A DNA stretch of 64,000 nt from Luscinia megarhynchos (GCA_034336665.1 JAPFBE010000002.1:7300146-7364145), one strand, 5' to 3'; positions 1-12,949 are shown, counted from the stretch's first letter. Translations and numbers: made by a program. Notes: a model not told the origin generated them from the sequence alone.

Positions 1-745
1 TTTTGAAATAGCATCAGAGTCTTGGGTTGCAATACAGGATGTGGCAAGAAATGTGTATTCTATCAACACCATCTGTTGAAGCCAGGTGGGGCCTTATCTC
101 TGTGGCACATATTACCTGCTAATGGGCCATCTTTAAAAACAGGGGGAACAGTCATCTTTATCTTTTCCCCAACCCATCCTCCCTCCAGGAAGATATCATC
201 TGTTAATGGTCCATTGAGTCCCACTGTATGACTGATAAAATTACATCATCCCATTGGGAGATGCTCCACCCAGGGAGAGGAGCCAAGCATTTCCTACCTA
301 GATAAAAAGGGAGCTGTTGGACAGCAAGTTCCCTTCTTTCCACTGGATTCCAGAGGAAAGCCAGACCTTTCTACATCATCCCAGGACCTTCAGAGGAAAA
401 CTGCACCTTCTACAGGACCACTGCTTCAACAGAACCACATCTGCCACTCCAGGAGGACTGCAGCCACCATTTAATGGGACTGCTACCAACACCCTGACTG
501 ATGGGGTGTCAGGTTATATTCTGACTCCGTCAGTGTTTTGAAGTTTGTTCTTTGTAATACTGTGTTTCTATTTTAATTTTCCTAGTAAAGAATTGTTATT
601 CCTAATTCCCATATCTTTGCCTGAGAGCCCCTTGATTTCAAAATTATAATAATTTGGAGGGAGGATGTTTACATTTCCCATTTTAAAGAGAAGCTTCTGC
701 CTTTATTGGCAGACACCTGTCCTCCAAACCCGGAAAATCAGCTTT
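1..745 (+). mobile_element. Solo LTR of an avian endogenous retrovirus (5' end cut by or near window edge)
   Basis: The block has the internal order of a retroviral LTR read on the plus strand. A U3-like part holds ATCATCCCATTGGGAG-type sequence, a TATA-like GATAAAAAGG follows at 301-310, then a stretch with repeated 'ccaga/aggac' phrases around 350-470. A T-rich terminator-like area with a CTAGTAAAG poly(A)-signal variant lies near 580-590, and a U5-like tail ends near the 'cagacacctgtcctccaaacc' phrase at about 710-740. I recognise the wording 'tatctttgcctgagagcccctt' and the U5 tail from an LTR family common in passerine genomes; the family name is not assigned. No gag, pol or primer-binding site follows, so it is read as a solo LTR made by LTR-LTR recombination. 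The left boundary may lie outside the window. Short ORFs inside are shadows, not genes. Confidence 0.72.
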
Positions 746-860
746 CTAGTACTGTACATTCTGGGGGTAATCCTGTGCTCATTTGTTTTGAACTGGCCTA
801 GCACATGGAGGAGAAATCCCCAGTCCAGAAAGGGTCAGGTGCATTTTGTTTTTTGTGTCT

Positions 861-945
861 AGCTTCACTACTGACTCCTGGTAAGCCCTGTGGCAAGCCA
901 TTTAAACCCTCTACCTTTTGTTTTCCTCATTTGCACAAGATTCGA
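861..945 (+). repeat. MIR-like SINE relic
   Basis: The stretch 'ggcaagccatttaaaccct' followed by 'ttttcctcatttgcacaaga' follows the order and wording of the conserved core of amniote MIR elements, including a 'tttcctcat' landmark, with the divergence expected of an ancient copy. Only the core is recognisable and both ends fade into unique sequence. It is called from memory of the consensus, so a chance match cannot be excluded. Confidence 0.42.
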
Positions 946-3900
946 CATAGCTACATTAGTAAACATTGTGTGGGAATGATCCATTATTAACATGGGTTAT
1001 ATAATCCTATTTTGATAGTACAAAAATTACAGAAAATTGCAGGCTTTCTGCTGCTGAAATAACTGCTATCTGACCAAATAGTTATGATAAAATATCACAG
1101 TGGTGGAAAGAAGACATATTGTGAAATATTACATGGTTATATGGGAAAATGGAAGAAATGCCACTGTCATAACTTATTAAATAAAAACCATAAATACAGA
1201 AATTGACCTTATGTAAGTTCCTGAAATGAGCTGCATATATTGGGGAGGGGAGGGTATATGCATAACATTAGTGGAGTGGAAGAAGTTAGTTGGACTGGAG
1301 TGGGGAGGAGGGGTAATATTGGTTCTGATTGCATTCTATTTCTTGCAAGAAGGGGAATAATGGGGAAAAAGCTGAATTTTAGAGGTTACTTGAGACAAAT
1401 AGAATAGGGCCTCCTCTGGTGAAGGCTTTACAGGAAACTCCAGCACAAGGAATTTAGTGGTCTCTGTTGACTGCAGTGAAAGTACTTTTGGTTTGAAAGC
1501 ACTCCAGTGTCCATTCAAAGCAAAGCCATGAGACCCTTTTATTACATGAGGCCACAGCAGAAGGGCAACTGGAAATGCTAAAAATGTGTCAATTAATACA
1601 AAGTATGTGTGAACATATGCATGTAGTTTGCTAATGTGAAATATCAAAGGATCAAAGTTCTAAGAGGAACATTAATTTAATTTTTTTTTTTTTTGTATTT
1701 TCTTTTTTAATTTCAGTTTAAAAATATCTTCTTTAGTTGTGGCTGCTTAAATGCCTGGCAGTTGTGGCCCTACAAAAGATCATCATAATCCTATTGAAAT
1801 ATGAAATTTCTGGAAATTATCTGAAAATGTGCTCAGCTTCAACCATTCAGTCTTTTCCTTCAGTGTGGAAAATTTTGCTGTTTGTGAAGCAGGTTTTCAC
1901 TCACTAACAGACCCCTGCTGTTCCCTGTAGTGTTCATTGATCACCTGCTTTACCTTGCAATTGTTTTTATTCATAATGGTTAAGATTGAGGGTGAGATCA
2001 TACAATCTTTTAATATCAGTAGCAAAAGTCCTCCTGCAGCCCACCTGGCCTTCAGCTGAGAGGCAGCACCACTCAGGAGAAAGCAATGTCCTACTTTCTG
2101 GATTTTGTCACTGTTGTTTAATGAGATAACAACATGCTTTATCATTTAGCTGTGGCATATGATGGGGTTAGGAGATCCAGAGAGATTTCTCAGAGCTGCC
2201 AAATTTGATGCTGTTCTGTAAAGGATATTTCTTACCAGTGAGAAACCCTCCCATTTCTTGCTCCCTTCTCATCACCAAAAATGTAGCTGTTTCTCTCTCT
2301 AGGTCAGCCTACTTCCTGGCAGGCTTGCAGCACACCAGAAGAAGTAGGACGATGAAGGAGACAAAAAACCATGAAATAGGATGGTTTCATCAATCCTCAA
2401 CTCCCATCAGAAAAACCAGCAGCCCTGACTCCTGTACCCCAAACTGTGCTTCCTTTTGTCTTGTTTGGGACCTTAGCAGTTTCTGCTGCAATTCTGGATG
2501 CAAGAAAAGTGCTGCTGATGAGAGCACTAGGGCACTCCTCAGGAGCTATAGGGGAAGATGGGTGTCTGTTCCATAGGTTGTGAGCTGAGAGAATCAGGAG
2601 CAAGGAATAATCTCAGAGACTGAGAATATAGGGGGTTTTGGCAGCTAGGGCAGTGAGTAGCAGAAAGGAAAGAGGTCGATCTGTTTTAAACAGGCATATT
2701 ACTGTGGGGAGGCAGGGAGGAGGAGGAGAAATCATCAGGAAGGGTAGAGAGCATATAGGGAAAAAAAATAAAACAGGCAGAGGGAAAGAGAGGCTTTGCA
2801 GGCTTGACTCCTCACAGAGGGCAAACAGCAGTGAAGAGCCCAGTGCAGAGGGGAAGGAGCAGCTGGAGTGACTGGTCCTGCCCATAGTGCTTGCAGGCTT
2901 GGCATTGCTTCCCTCCAATATTGTGCCCCCCTCCCCATCCAACATGAGGGCAGCACACTGCCAGAACAGACAGAACCCACCAAGTGAAACTACCTTTTAT
3001 GCTGGAGGGACAATCCAGGTGAGGATTGTTTTCTTCTCAGTGTGTCTGCTGCGCTAGACTTAAACTTGCCTTGCCAAAGAGCAGACACCTGTCATTTCTT
3101 GAGAAAAAAAATCAGTCTCTCTTGTCTCTGGAGACTAGAGAGACAAACAGTGCAGCAGCTTGCTGGGGTGCTCGCTGTTCCAGGGATAAAGCAAAGTGGT
3201 GGAGGCCTATTGATGCCCAGGAGAAACAATAGAAGCCAACTGCTGCAGTGAGAAAGAGGCCATTTGCTGTGCCTGCTGCAGCCAGGATGGAAAGGGAGGA
3301 AAGGGACAGGAGAGGGTGCTCGGGCTGGGCTGCTGAACCATCCTGTTCAGGCTCCAGCCCCAGTGTGTCTTGATGTGCTAGCCCTGCTGCCTTTTAGCAT
3401 GTAGGAGCTGGGGAGAGAAATAAGGAAAGGAAAACAGCGGATGATGTTGCATGAAATCTGTTTTTCTGTCCAAATTTTACACTGCTGTGGACTTTTGGAG
3501 AGAGTGGATATAGGCTTGTCAGAAATTTCCTAGCCCAGAACTCTGGCTGGATCACAGCTCAGTGACACTCTGGGAGGGACTGTGAGAGCTGCTGGTGGGG
3601 CTGTGGGGTCAACCCTCAGTTTCTGTCTCTCTGGGTGCAGCCCTTAGATCCATCAAAGCAATTCTATATGTTTCATTTCTGTATGTTAGTGCCACAGGTC
3701 TCTCTTCTGGAGAATGATGTCAAGTCCAGGGGACAGTGTATGGCAGAACACACTTTTCAGCCAGGGCTTGCCAAGCTCAGACCTCAGTGAAATCTGCAGA
3801 TCTAGGCTTTTCCCCCAAAGCTTTACATCATTAGACTTCAAGTCTTGCTCAGCATTTGCTAATTAGATCTGTTTCTAATGCAGAGCAGTGACAGAAGTGT

Positions 3901-6900
3901 TTGGGCACTGCTGTTCTTCAGCTGTTTAGCCACAATAGTTAGGTATTTAAAGGGTGGAGGATCAATAGACAGCTCTACCATTACCCACACCACCAGACAC
4001 TCCTGAGATACTGTTACAAACTTAAAATGAGCTGTAGAATACTAACAACCATGAAAATGATGGGAAATTAGAGATTTGTGTGTTTGGTCCTTTTGAAAGG
4101 TATCATTATGTAGGATTCTCTAAGGTCTAGGAAGAGTCTCTGTTGTTTCAACGGAGGAAGGTGAAGGAAAAGTCACACACACCACAGTCCAGGCCCAAAG
4201 ATAGGGATATAACTATGAAAATGGAGTTTATTCCGGTCTGTTCAGTGGCCAGATGAAGCTCTTAAGTATGCAGATAATACCCCATAATCATCACAATCAC
4301 CCCATAATCATCAAGGTGATGGTTTCCTTTCAAATACCTTTGGAGATTTCATCACATCAGAGATTAAGCATTTAGCCTAAAAGCTCAATTCTCAGTTATA
4401 CTATCCCTTCCATAAAATTACAGGCAAACTAAATGAGAGGAAAAGAATTTTTTAGGTGAGAGAATGGCTTATAGCAGGCAGTAAATATGGTAAAAAATTT
4501 CAAGCTCATCAGAATTTCTCCTGATGTCTTTCTGTTCCTGTTCCTGTGCTGTGACTGACAGTCTATGTAGTTGAGGGGGAAACTACAAAATAACAGTACT
4601 GTAGCTGCTCTGTAAAATGTATTGCTATATGAGAGCACTGAGTTTGTGGATGGGAGTCCTACAGTTTGCTCTTCAGAAGCATTCAAAGAAATGTGCAAAG
4701 GAAGTGAAGGTCTGTAAAGTGTGTGAGGAAACTGCAGCAAACCTATCATCCTCCTAGCCTGGAGCTAGCACCTAGAAAAACAAGCAATAAGACTGATGGG
4801 CCAGAGGAAATGACTTCTCTACTGTACCTTTGTTGCTCCATATGTAGTATTGTAGGGAGAAATGAGTAGACATCAAAATTATTTTACTGAGTATTTATAT
4901 ATGCATACAAGATATATTAATATATTTCACACAAGAGTTTACTAATAGGCATATTTATTGAAACAGTGAATTTGAAGCAAATATTAAGAGGAAAAATGAA
5001 ACCTTTTAATGCAATAATTTACTGTCATCCTATTTCTGAGAACCACTGAGCCACGGTGACATGAAGCAAGTAACTCTAGTTGAGTCTGCCCAAACTGACA
5101 TATCTGACGGCAGTTCAAAATTGCTCATGTTGGGCTGGGAATGAAAATGGTAGAAAAATTCCTCTGGTTTTGCAGTAACTGACAACAAAGAAAAATAACA
5201 AAAGTGAGCATAAAATGATTTTTTAAAAACATAACGTTAATGACAAGAAAGGGGAAAGTAACCCACTGTGAGTCACTTTTTCCTAATATGTTAAGAACAA
5301 CTACAGAAATAAAGAAGTCTCTCGGAAGTCAGAAGACATCTAAACTTTCCAAATAAGTTGAGATACATGAAGTACTTGTTCAGCTTTGTTTAATCTTGTA
5401 CTGTGTAAGAAGCAGGAGAATACCTAGTTCTTCTATCAGTTACTTCTTCGACAGAGTCATTCAGAGAGTAAAATCTTTCTTCTACTGGGGGAATATAGGG
5501 AGAGATGAAGAGAGATCTCTGGTCAGTGCATCATGTTTTCCATCTCATTTCTTTACAACACGTGGGAAAAACATAGCAGATTGCATGTTGCATTTATTAA
5601 AGAACATACACATGTGTTTAAATCACAGTTTCCTTTCTTATGATGCAGTTGCGAATAATCTTTTTGCATTTGTAGTTGGAAGGCAGAGCTGATGCAAAAG
5701 CTTAGTGTAAAGTAGGATGTCCATTAAAGTAACCTCTAGACTGCTGAGAAATTATTCATTTTAATGGGGCAATATGCCCATAGGAGTAGTGTTTTTGTTC
5801 CAGTTCAGTAATGCAAGGACACAAGTCTTTGGCCAATATTGCTCAGAAACAAGGTGGTACTGGACTGGTGATGAGGAAAATAAAGTCTTCCTTATGAAAG
5901 AAACAGGGAAATTCTCACAAATTTAAGGTATCAGTTTGATGCTTTGTACCACAATAAGGTATGGCAGTGTTGTCATAATTTTTTTTCCACAGCATGACTT
6001 TTACTGCAACAGCACATAGGTTGCAAAGTATTTTAAAATATTAACTATTAGGCTTTTCATTTTGAATGAGACCAAATAAGAACTCAGATTTTGATCAGAC
6101 AGCCCCTTAGTCTGTAGTTGTGCTTGACTGAGATAGGTTCTGACAGCCAACATAATAACAGACAGACCATTCTTTAACATATTAACCCCTGTGACCTAAT
6201 TCGCCATCCAAAAAATGCAAATAGGATCCCCAGCAACCTTTTTAACCATTCGCTCCTCAATGACATTTGGTTTTCCTTTTGCAATGTCAGTGCACTTGTG
6301 TTACAGTTTTAAAGATATTTAAGTCTTTCTGCAGAACAGATGCAGACATTAGGCACTTGCTCAGCTTTAGTTGAAAACGTCTCTCTTTAGCCACCAGTGC
6401 TCCCAGCAACATTAGCGAGCTCAAGGCTGAAGATCTTGATTTAACAGAGTGCTAACCACCCTCACTACATCGTTTAAACTTTTGCTCATTATCAGTAAAT
6501 ATAGCTGAAATTGTACAGAGGGGATGGGGGGTGGCAGGAGAGAGAAGGAGGAAAAGAAGAGAAAAAGTGGGTAAGGAAAAACTGAAAAAGGTGCCCTATT
6601 TACTTCTGCAAGGAAGTCCTTATTTCTCTGAATTTTTCAAAAAAAGCTCAGAAGGGCTAATTCACATGACACAACAAAAAATACAGAGAGAAAATATCCC
6701 TGCCACTTAATTGGTTTCTAACTGGCATTACACTATCTGTTCATATGAACTGTATATATCTTCAGCATCTGTCTTTTTACTTTTTTTTCCATTAAAAGCG
6801 AAGTCAGAATGTCCTCCGAAAGTTAACCCTAGTCTATTCTGGGCAAGAAGACTTAAATCAAAATGTGTACAGGAATATTTAAAATCAGTTTACAGTAATC

Positions 6901-9689
6901 CCCATGTAGTTAACTATAGTCTCTAAGTAATTCTAGCAATGTCCTACTTTGCAAATGTTGTAACAACCCTTCCCATTGTAATTTTTAGCAACCAGTGGAG
7001 TGCAAGCATGAATTGGTTTGTTGGGTTTTTTCTTTCTTTTTTCCTGTTTTTTCTTTCTCTACCTTCAGAAGTTGTCTCTTGCCAACACTCTGGGTGTACA
7101 CACGGCTCTTTGTCAGCAGGGCAGGCTGCCTTCCATCCAAGTATGTGTCCTATTTCTTTATCACATAAATCAAATACTCTGTGTGTCTGTTCCTTTGGAC
7201 TGGGTAATAGAATAACATCACAATGAGGAGTTGTGGGATAAGAACCTGATGTTTGCTCAACAGAGCTTAAAATCCTCCTGGTGCTGAAAAACCCTGTTGT
7301 GTAAATTGTTGATGTAGCCTGATTTTGGACTCTCAGAAACATGCCTTTCCTAGAATTTGGAGTGTATGGATCAGCATACATTAGTCTACTGTGAGCGCAA
7401 AGCATGCCAAAACTTTCACTAGCATTTGCTGCAGAGATGAGCAGATGAAATGTTTTAAGAAGTGAAGAATAAATCAAAACATGCTAAGCAGCAGCTCATG
7501 TGTCCAGCCCTCAAAAAATCTCTAGAGACATTTGTCGTTTCATCATTTTTTTGAGAAGGGAGGTCTCACTTCTGATTTTTTTCCTGGATAAAGGTTTACT
7601 TTTTAATTTTCTTTTTATAAACCAGAGGCTGAAATTGCTGACACAATTTCATGATTCAAGAGTACTTGGATTTTGAGAGAAATCACAAATACCTCTATCT
7701 ATTGGCAAGTAATTCACAGTAGCACCTTCAGCTGAAGACTTTAGGGATTTTTATGGTGAGCCTTTGACACACTTGAGTGTGTGTGGTGTACCTGGGCTGG
7801 CCTTATCCATTCCGACTGGTGATGCTCAGCAGGAGCTGATCTGTCTCTTGTCGTCCGTAGTGTGGCTCTGCATTCGCACATCTGCTGGTTTGAAATGAGA
7901 TTGGATGGTGGGCAGAACTCACTGACTTTGTTGTGACTGCAATGCAGACACATATTGTGTTTCTTCGCCTAAAAGAACAGAAGACAAATGGGGATTTGCG
8001 ACAATCTGCATTAAGAGGTTTATTCACTGTGAGTGTTAACGGTAACTGGAGAAAAATAGCATGCCAGAGTGTGGTGGCAGCTTAGGCTGTCAGAGTACAT
8101 ATCTCGTCACACCTCTGACCAACACAGCTGTGCTGTCAGAACAGGATGGAGTTGGCCTTCACAGGGAAGCAGATGAAAATAGAAGGGAGCAACCATTGGG
8201 CATGGTGAAAGCTCCTGCCCAGTTGTGGCTGCAGGGCTGGCAACCCATATCTCCCTACCCAAGTTCTTCCCCTCTTTTGGAAGATCTGTCACAATGGCCT
8301 ATGATCCTCTGGGCTGCTTGGGCACTTCCAACCATGATCCCAACAAGTGCTTGTGCAGTTCGTGAGTTTCGTACAGTCTTTCCTGGAGAGGGAAAATCAC
8401 AATGAATGCTCTAGTGAACACAAGGAGAGTGGGCTATGATATTAAATTTAAACTGTGACAGGATTAGATATACTTCTGTAGCTCTGCCAGTCTCAGAAGA
8501 CCCCAAATCTGCCATGACTAATTCACTGGTAAGACTATTGCCTTTTCCCACACCGCTTTTTGTTTTAAAATAGGTTGAGTTGGATTTTTGAATGAAGAAA
8601 GTGAATTGGTGCAACCATGTGCTGAGTCAACTCCCCTTATAAGTTTATTTTGCAATTGAAGGCTCAAATGTATCAGTTTTTAAGTTTTTGTCACCACTGT
8701 TGCTGCCTCCATCTCACAGCCACAATTAACAGTGGAGGCAGGAGCACAAAGGCTGTCTCAGTCCTTGAGGGAAAATACCCTGAGGAAAATAGTCCCTCAG
8801 GACACATTGAGTATCAGGACACTCTGAGGATCAGTGGAAGGAGGAACATTGCGGTGTAACTCAGTCTGTAAGAGCTGACTGTAGCTTGAGTGGTGCTTTT
8901 TTGGAAATAGCAGAACAAGGAAGGCATGGGATGCACTGGCCTAACTTTTGTGTGAAATTGTCATTGGAATAGTAGTACCTTCCAATAGCACTGTTGTAAA
9001 TGGTCATTGACATTCAGTCAGGGCAGTAAACCACTCTCCATTCAAGGTTTTAGATCCATCTGTAAGAAACAGATGGAAACATTCCTGCTGCCCTAGTGGC
9101 TTGTAAAAAACACCAGGGCTCAATGTCAGCTCTATCTCATGGTGAAGCTACTTCTGTGTCTATGCCCAGGAGACACAGACCTCCTTCAGGAGCTGCTCCA
9201 GAGCCCAAAGAGCTACTGCAGCTCTGTGGAATGGATGTGTCCTGTGAGGAGGGCTAGACCTCCATATGGCTAAATCTTCGGTGCTCTTACACTGGAGTCA
9301 TAGAGCAGCAAAGAATGGAAATTAATCCCATATTGTGCTGATAAAGTCCAGAGAAGAAAAAAATATAAAGCAAGGGCACAGGAACCAGAGCTGCATAAAG
9401 GAAGGAGGTTCTTGAACACTAAGCAAAAGTGCTTTCTTTTTAAAGAATTTACTAGCAAAGATGTATGGTTCACCCAAATTTGCTCATTTGATACAACATA
9501 CAACCACAAATATTTTGCCCCAACGAGATTACCTGAAAAACTGGTACTTCTAGACTTCATTGGTATTCGCCAAAATTGCAGTCCATGGTCTGACAGCTTT
9601 ACTCTTAATCTAATGGAGTCACTAGCCAGAGACTCAGTTGTTCTCAGCAACTTTGAGCACAAGCTCAGACTACGCTTTACCAGCGGGTT
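946..9689. other. Intergenic stretch with no recognisable gene
   Basis: About 8.7 kb of AT-rich single-copy-looking DNA. ORFs here are short and have no recognisable domain; the longest is a minus-strand frame of 177 codons at 6944-7477 that looks like chance. A T14 run sits near 1681-1694. A 20-bp unit is duplicated at 4279-4313. A pyrimidine-rich patch lies at about 7020-7065. The segments at 2.6-3.4 kb and 7.75-8.4 kb are somewhat richer in GC but match nothing I recognise. I see no tRNA, splice-linked exon series or transposon here. Confidence 0.6.
4279..4313. repeat. Two-copy 20-bp tandem duplication
   Basis: ACCCCATAATCATCA occurs at 4279-4293 and again at 4299-4313, a period of 20 bases with a 5-base linker between the identical 15-mers. 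It looks like a recent local duplication, possibly replication slippage, with no evident function. Confidence 0.8.
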
Positions 9690-10128
9690 GTGAACTGAGA
9701 GGAAAGGTGTGCATTGACACCTACAGTGATGTAGGTGTGACCACAAGGACATTGGTGTGGGAAGAGGTGGGGTGGAGTTGAGCTGTGGGCTGTGGGACGT
9801 GCCTGCAGAAGCACATGGCAGCACAAAGGAGCACATGGCAGCACAGAGAGGCTTGTCTCTGCCTGACCTCGGGGTGAGGAGGCTCACAGGGCAGAGCCTG
9901 CAGGATAGAACTCTGCTGGAAGCTGACTGACAGGTGAACAGTGTGTCATCACCCCACAGAAGGACATTCGGAACACGGCTGCTGACGTGGCAACATGGGA
10001 TAGGTCGTGTAGTGAGAATTGCCATGGTAAGGAAATCCTGTGCCTTGAGAAAGTGTATAAAACTCGTTTCTTTGAATAAATGACTCTCATTCCCTGCCTG
10101 TCTGAGTCTGTGTCTCAGTCATTATACA
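9690..10128 (+). mobile_element. Probable solo LTR of a short-LTR endogenous retrovirus
   Basis: Read on the plus strand this block has LTR architecture. A U3-like region contains two copies of AGCACATGGCAGCACA at 9810-9825 and 9830-9845, as in LTR enhancers. A TATA-like TATAAAACTCG follows near 10055, then AATAAA near 10075, then a GT/T-rich segment 'gtctgagtctgtgtctcag' expected of the R/U5 downstream element, and an end at 'cattataca' near 10128. The TATA-to-AATAAA distance is short, resembling compact class II-type LTRs, but the family is not identified. No gag or pol follows. The start is a guess based on a TG near 9690. A 251-codon minus-strand frame at 9270-10025 runs antisense through it and is not considered a gene. 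Confidence 0.55.
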
Positions 10129-12229
10129 TTTGGATGCAACCTTTTGGCTATGGAAAAGAGAGCAAGTTGGCTGCCTGCATCACACAGAGAAAGAGTCAAA
10201 CATCTAGGTAATCTCAGGAGCAGGAGGTGTCCTTCATCTCTACAGCTGCTTCTGATATGATTTCATTCGAAGCCAACAGTGTAGATTTTGGAAAGGGAAA
10301 AAAATTTTCATTTATCCTCTTAACTAGAACTATCACATTGCAAATGGTTATAGAATCAGATATACAAGAGTATGTGCCTGGTTTTATATGTAAAACCTTT
10401 CCTAACAGTTACAGGCAACAGCTGTTGCCCTATAAAGACACAGGCATTTTATTAGCCCCCCCTTTCTTTTTAACTGTGCTATATAATTGTTGTCTCCCCT
10501 TAATTTTTCCTTTCCATCATCACTGTTTGATAATTGTTTTTATGTAAGATATCTTCATTGACTTGACATTTCTCACAACAGCTAGAACAAAAGTGATTTG
10601 TTTGAACTGTAGGAGGTACCATGAATTAATAGCTGAATTCTATATTGTGTTCTCATTAAGGGGGAAGACAAGTCATCTTTTTTATGAGTAACAGTTTTAC
10701 CTTGTAATATTTCACAGCAAGCAAAGACAGCCCTGGACACCTACGGTGTCTCAATCAGAGGGTGACAGACAGTGCAATAGCATACACCCTGCCTTCAGTA
10801 TGCTGCTGTCAGTCACCAGTTCCTGAAGCTATTTGTGGTCCATAATAATGCACAGTTGCTTTGCAGGAGAAATACCATCTCTAGATAAATACAGGGCATT
10901 GCAACCTATGTTATTGGTGGTAGATGTTTTTAAAGTTCTGAAAAACCTTTTTTTTTAAAGGAAGACATTATTCTTTCCAGTTTGTTAAAGTGATTTTATG
11001 GGTTGTTTGTGTAGCTCTCTTTCATGCAAATCATCCTTCTTAAGAACTTTTCTGGGACTGTTGGCAGGAAAGAAGTAACCAGCACAGTGGCTTTCCATGT
11101 CATGCTATTTACTGTTAGCATTTGGAAACACACTGGACATGGCAAATTTTTGAAAGATAAGAACAGGGATACATTATATATAATCACTCAGTTGAGACAG
11201 GGTTTTTCATTAAAGCATTCATCAGTTTATTGGGCAAAGTTTAGGAATATAAAACAGTTGGGGCAATTGCTTCAGGACAAAGTGCCTGGAATAAAAGGGC
11301 TATATCCATTGACCAGCCTTTCCTTTCACCACCTTAAAGTCAGAAAAATTATAGAATTCATCAGCCACACACTACAAATGAAAACCTTGGTCAGAGTCCC
11401 CGGTGAGGAATTTGTTTTTGATGTCAGAAGGAGTGGAATGGGGGATCTAAGTAATAAAGAAAGCAGTTATATCCCTGCTAGAAAGATAGCTCAGGACTAA
11501 AGGTTGTCATCTTTTAGGTTGAATTCTTATCCTTTTAGAGTCCATGGCAATTTTGCCACTGTCTTTTTTTATGATTCAAATTACACTACTAATATATTTT
11601 GACCCATCTTCAATTAAAAAAAAAAAAAAATTAAAAGAAAAAGCCTTACCCTTCTTTTTTTCATATACTCATGCAATATGCCCACTTGCACATAAAGTGG
11701 CTTTTGTAACTTTTATTTCTTGCCTTTGGGCTTGATTTCAAAATATTGTAATATATTTGGCTTTTGTGACTTTCACTAATTAAACCATCTAAAGCAGATG
11801 GAATTACAGAAATTACAGGGTTTAGAATACCGTCCTAATTGGTTTACGATCTATGTGACACTACAGTGCCATTCAGACTGTGTAATGTATAAGGACTGCA
11901 CAAAAGAGAATCCTCAGCAATTAATTTTCTTAAACTCCATTATCTGCAATTTTTGCTTCCTTTAATTCTTTTCTGTTAAGCTTTTTCCTAGTGTCCTTGT
12001 GCTGTGGGAAGACAGAAAGCATCCCATTGCCATACTGGGGCTTTTTCCGTCTGAAAAAACCCAAACATTTTTGTTTTAATCTGCAGTGGAATAGAACAAG
12101 AGAATAATAGAATAAAAATGAGTGAACTTAAGAGAAATAACCCATTTCAGAAATGTATAAAATAGTCATTGTGTACTGTGATGCATTTTAAAATGATGGG
12201 GATTTGAGAAGGGATAGAAAAAGATCTCG
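10129..12229. other. Intergenic stretch with no recognisable gene
   Basis: AT-rich DNA with small A/T runs, including an A14 run at about 11616-11630. A 158-codon plus-strand frame at 11024-11500 shows no domain, signal peptide or family resemblance and is regarded as chance. No repeats I can name. Confidence 0.55.
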
Positions 12230-12367
12230 TTTTTTGAGAATGTAATCCCGCAAAGTTGTAATAATGCTGTGGTTCCTTTGCACAGGAGGAAAAAAAAATC
12301 CTTCTGTTTCTTTAAATTATCTCATTTTGCCATTTAGACATGATTTTTAAACTCACGATTCCCTTTT

Positions 12368-12381
12368 GTTGCCATGGTAAC
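12368..12381. promoter_or_regulatory. RFX X-box motif
   Basis: GTTGCCATGGTAAC matches the symmetrical X-box pattern GTNRCC-N2-RGYAAC without mismatch. Such sites bind RFX-family winged-helix dimers, often at ciliary and neural genes. Occupancy cannot be judged from sequence. Confidence 0.5.
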
Positions 12382-12478
12382 AGGTTTTGGCCCTCATGGT
12401 GACAGAAAAGTATCTCAGTTCTTGTTCCTCTTTGAACACATATGTTTCTATGTATAGCTGAACAGGCAGAGGGAAGGG

Positions 12479-12499
12479 AGGTGTGACAAGATCACACCT
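12479..12499. promoter_or_regulatory. Inverted pair of T-box half-sites
   Basis: Two perfect AGGTGTGA half-sites point in opposite directions with 5 bases between them. T-box proteins bind such half-sites singly or as dimers in various spacings. The same bases form an 8-bp-arm hairpin, which is an alternative, functionally neutral reading. Confidence 0.4.
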
Positions 12500-12949
12500 T
12501 TTGGAGCAAGGTAGCACCTTGTGCCAAACCAAGTCTGTGCTGAGGAAATAGCCTGAAGCAAGGACAGATTTATTCCTCCTGATTCCTGTGTGGACTCATT
12601 CAGACTCCAGCTTTAATGATGCCAGATAGGTTTGCTCCCCCTGCTCCCGTCCCCCTGGCACCCCCTCTTTCCTAGGTGACATTTGAGTGGGTTTTTTTTA
12701 TATATGAAGCAAGTATTTGAATGAAATCTAGTTTTAGGGGATTCCTACGGAGCTGGCTGCTAGCATCTTGCAGCATTGCAGGGGTCAATTAAGAGAAACA
12801 ATTATCTGGTTTTAAAGCTTTAATAAGAAAAGCAAATCAAAACAGAAAAAGCAACAACGACAGAAACTGGAATAGAACAGAAAATCAAGAAGAAAGAGAG
12901 GAAAAGAAAAAGTGGACAAAAAGTAATGTTAAATAGCATGGAGCATGAC

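Larger units (their letters stand above)
12230..12560. promoter_or_regulatory. Candidate distal enhancer with RFX X-box and paired T-box half-sites
   Basis: An X-box-like dyad, GTTGCCATGGTAAC, lies at 12368-12381 and fits the RFX consensus of two half-sites with a 2-bp spacer. About 100 bp away, AGGTGTGA (12479-12486) and TCACACCT (12492-12499) form an inverted pair of perfect T-box half-sites separated by 5 bp. RFX factors and the T-box proteins TBR1/EOMES act in developing cortical neurons, where NEUROD6 is also expressed, so this segment is a plausible distal element about 43 kb downstream of the gene. Motifs are seen directly; enhancer function and the target gene are inference. Confidence 0.35.

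Noticed and set aside
6944..7477. 177-codon minus-strand ORF
   Set aside because: No recognisable family. The basic stretch derives from a pyrimidine-rich patch read in reverse, and no splice or promoter support is visible.
9270..10025. 251-codon minus-strand ORF, second longest in the window
   Set aside because: It runs antisense through the probable LTR and its upstream flank, shows no domain, and has the Leu/Ser/Cys-rich composition of a chance frame.
10129..10160. Possible primer-binding site after the second LTR
   Set aside because: 'tttggatgcaacc' does not match a tRNA 3' end well, and no gag follows.
11024..11500. 158-codon plus-strand ORF
   Set aside because: No domain or signal; consistent with a random open frame in AT-rich DNA.
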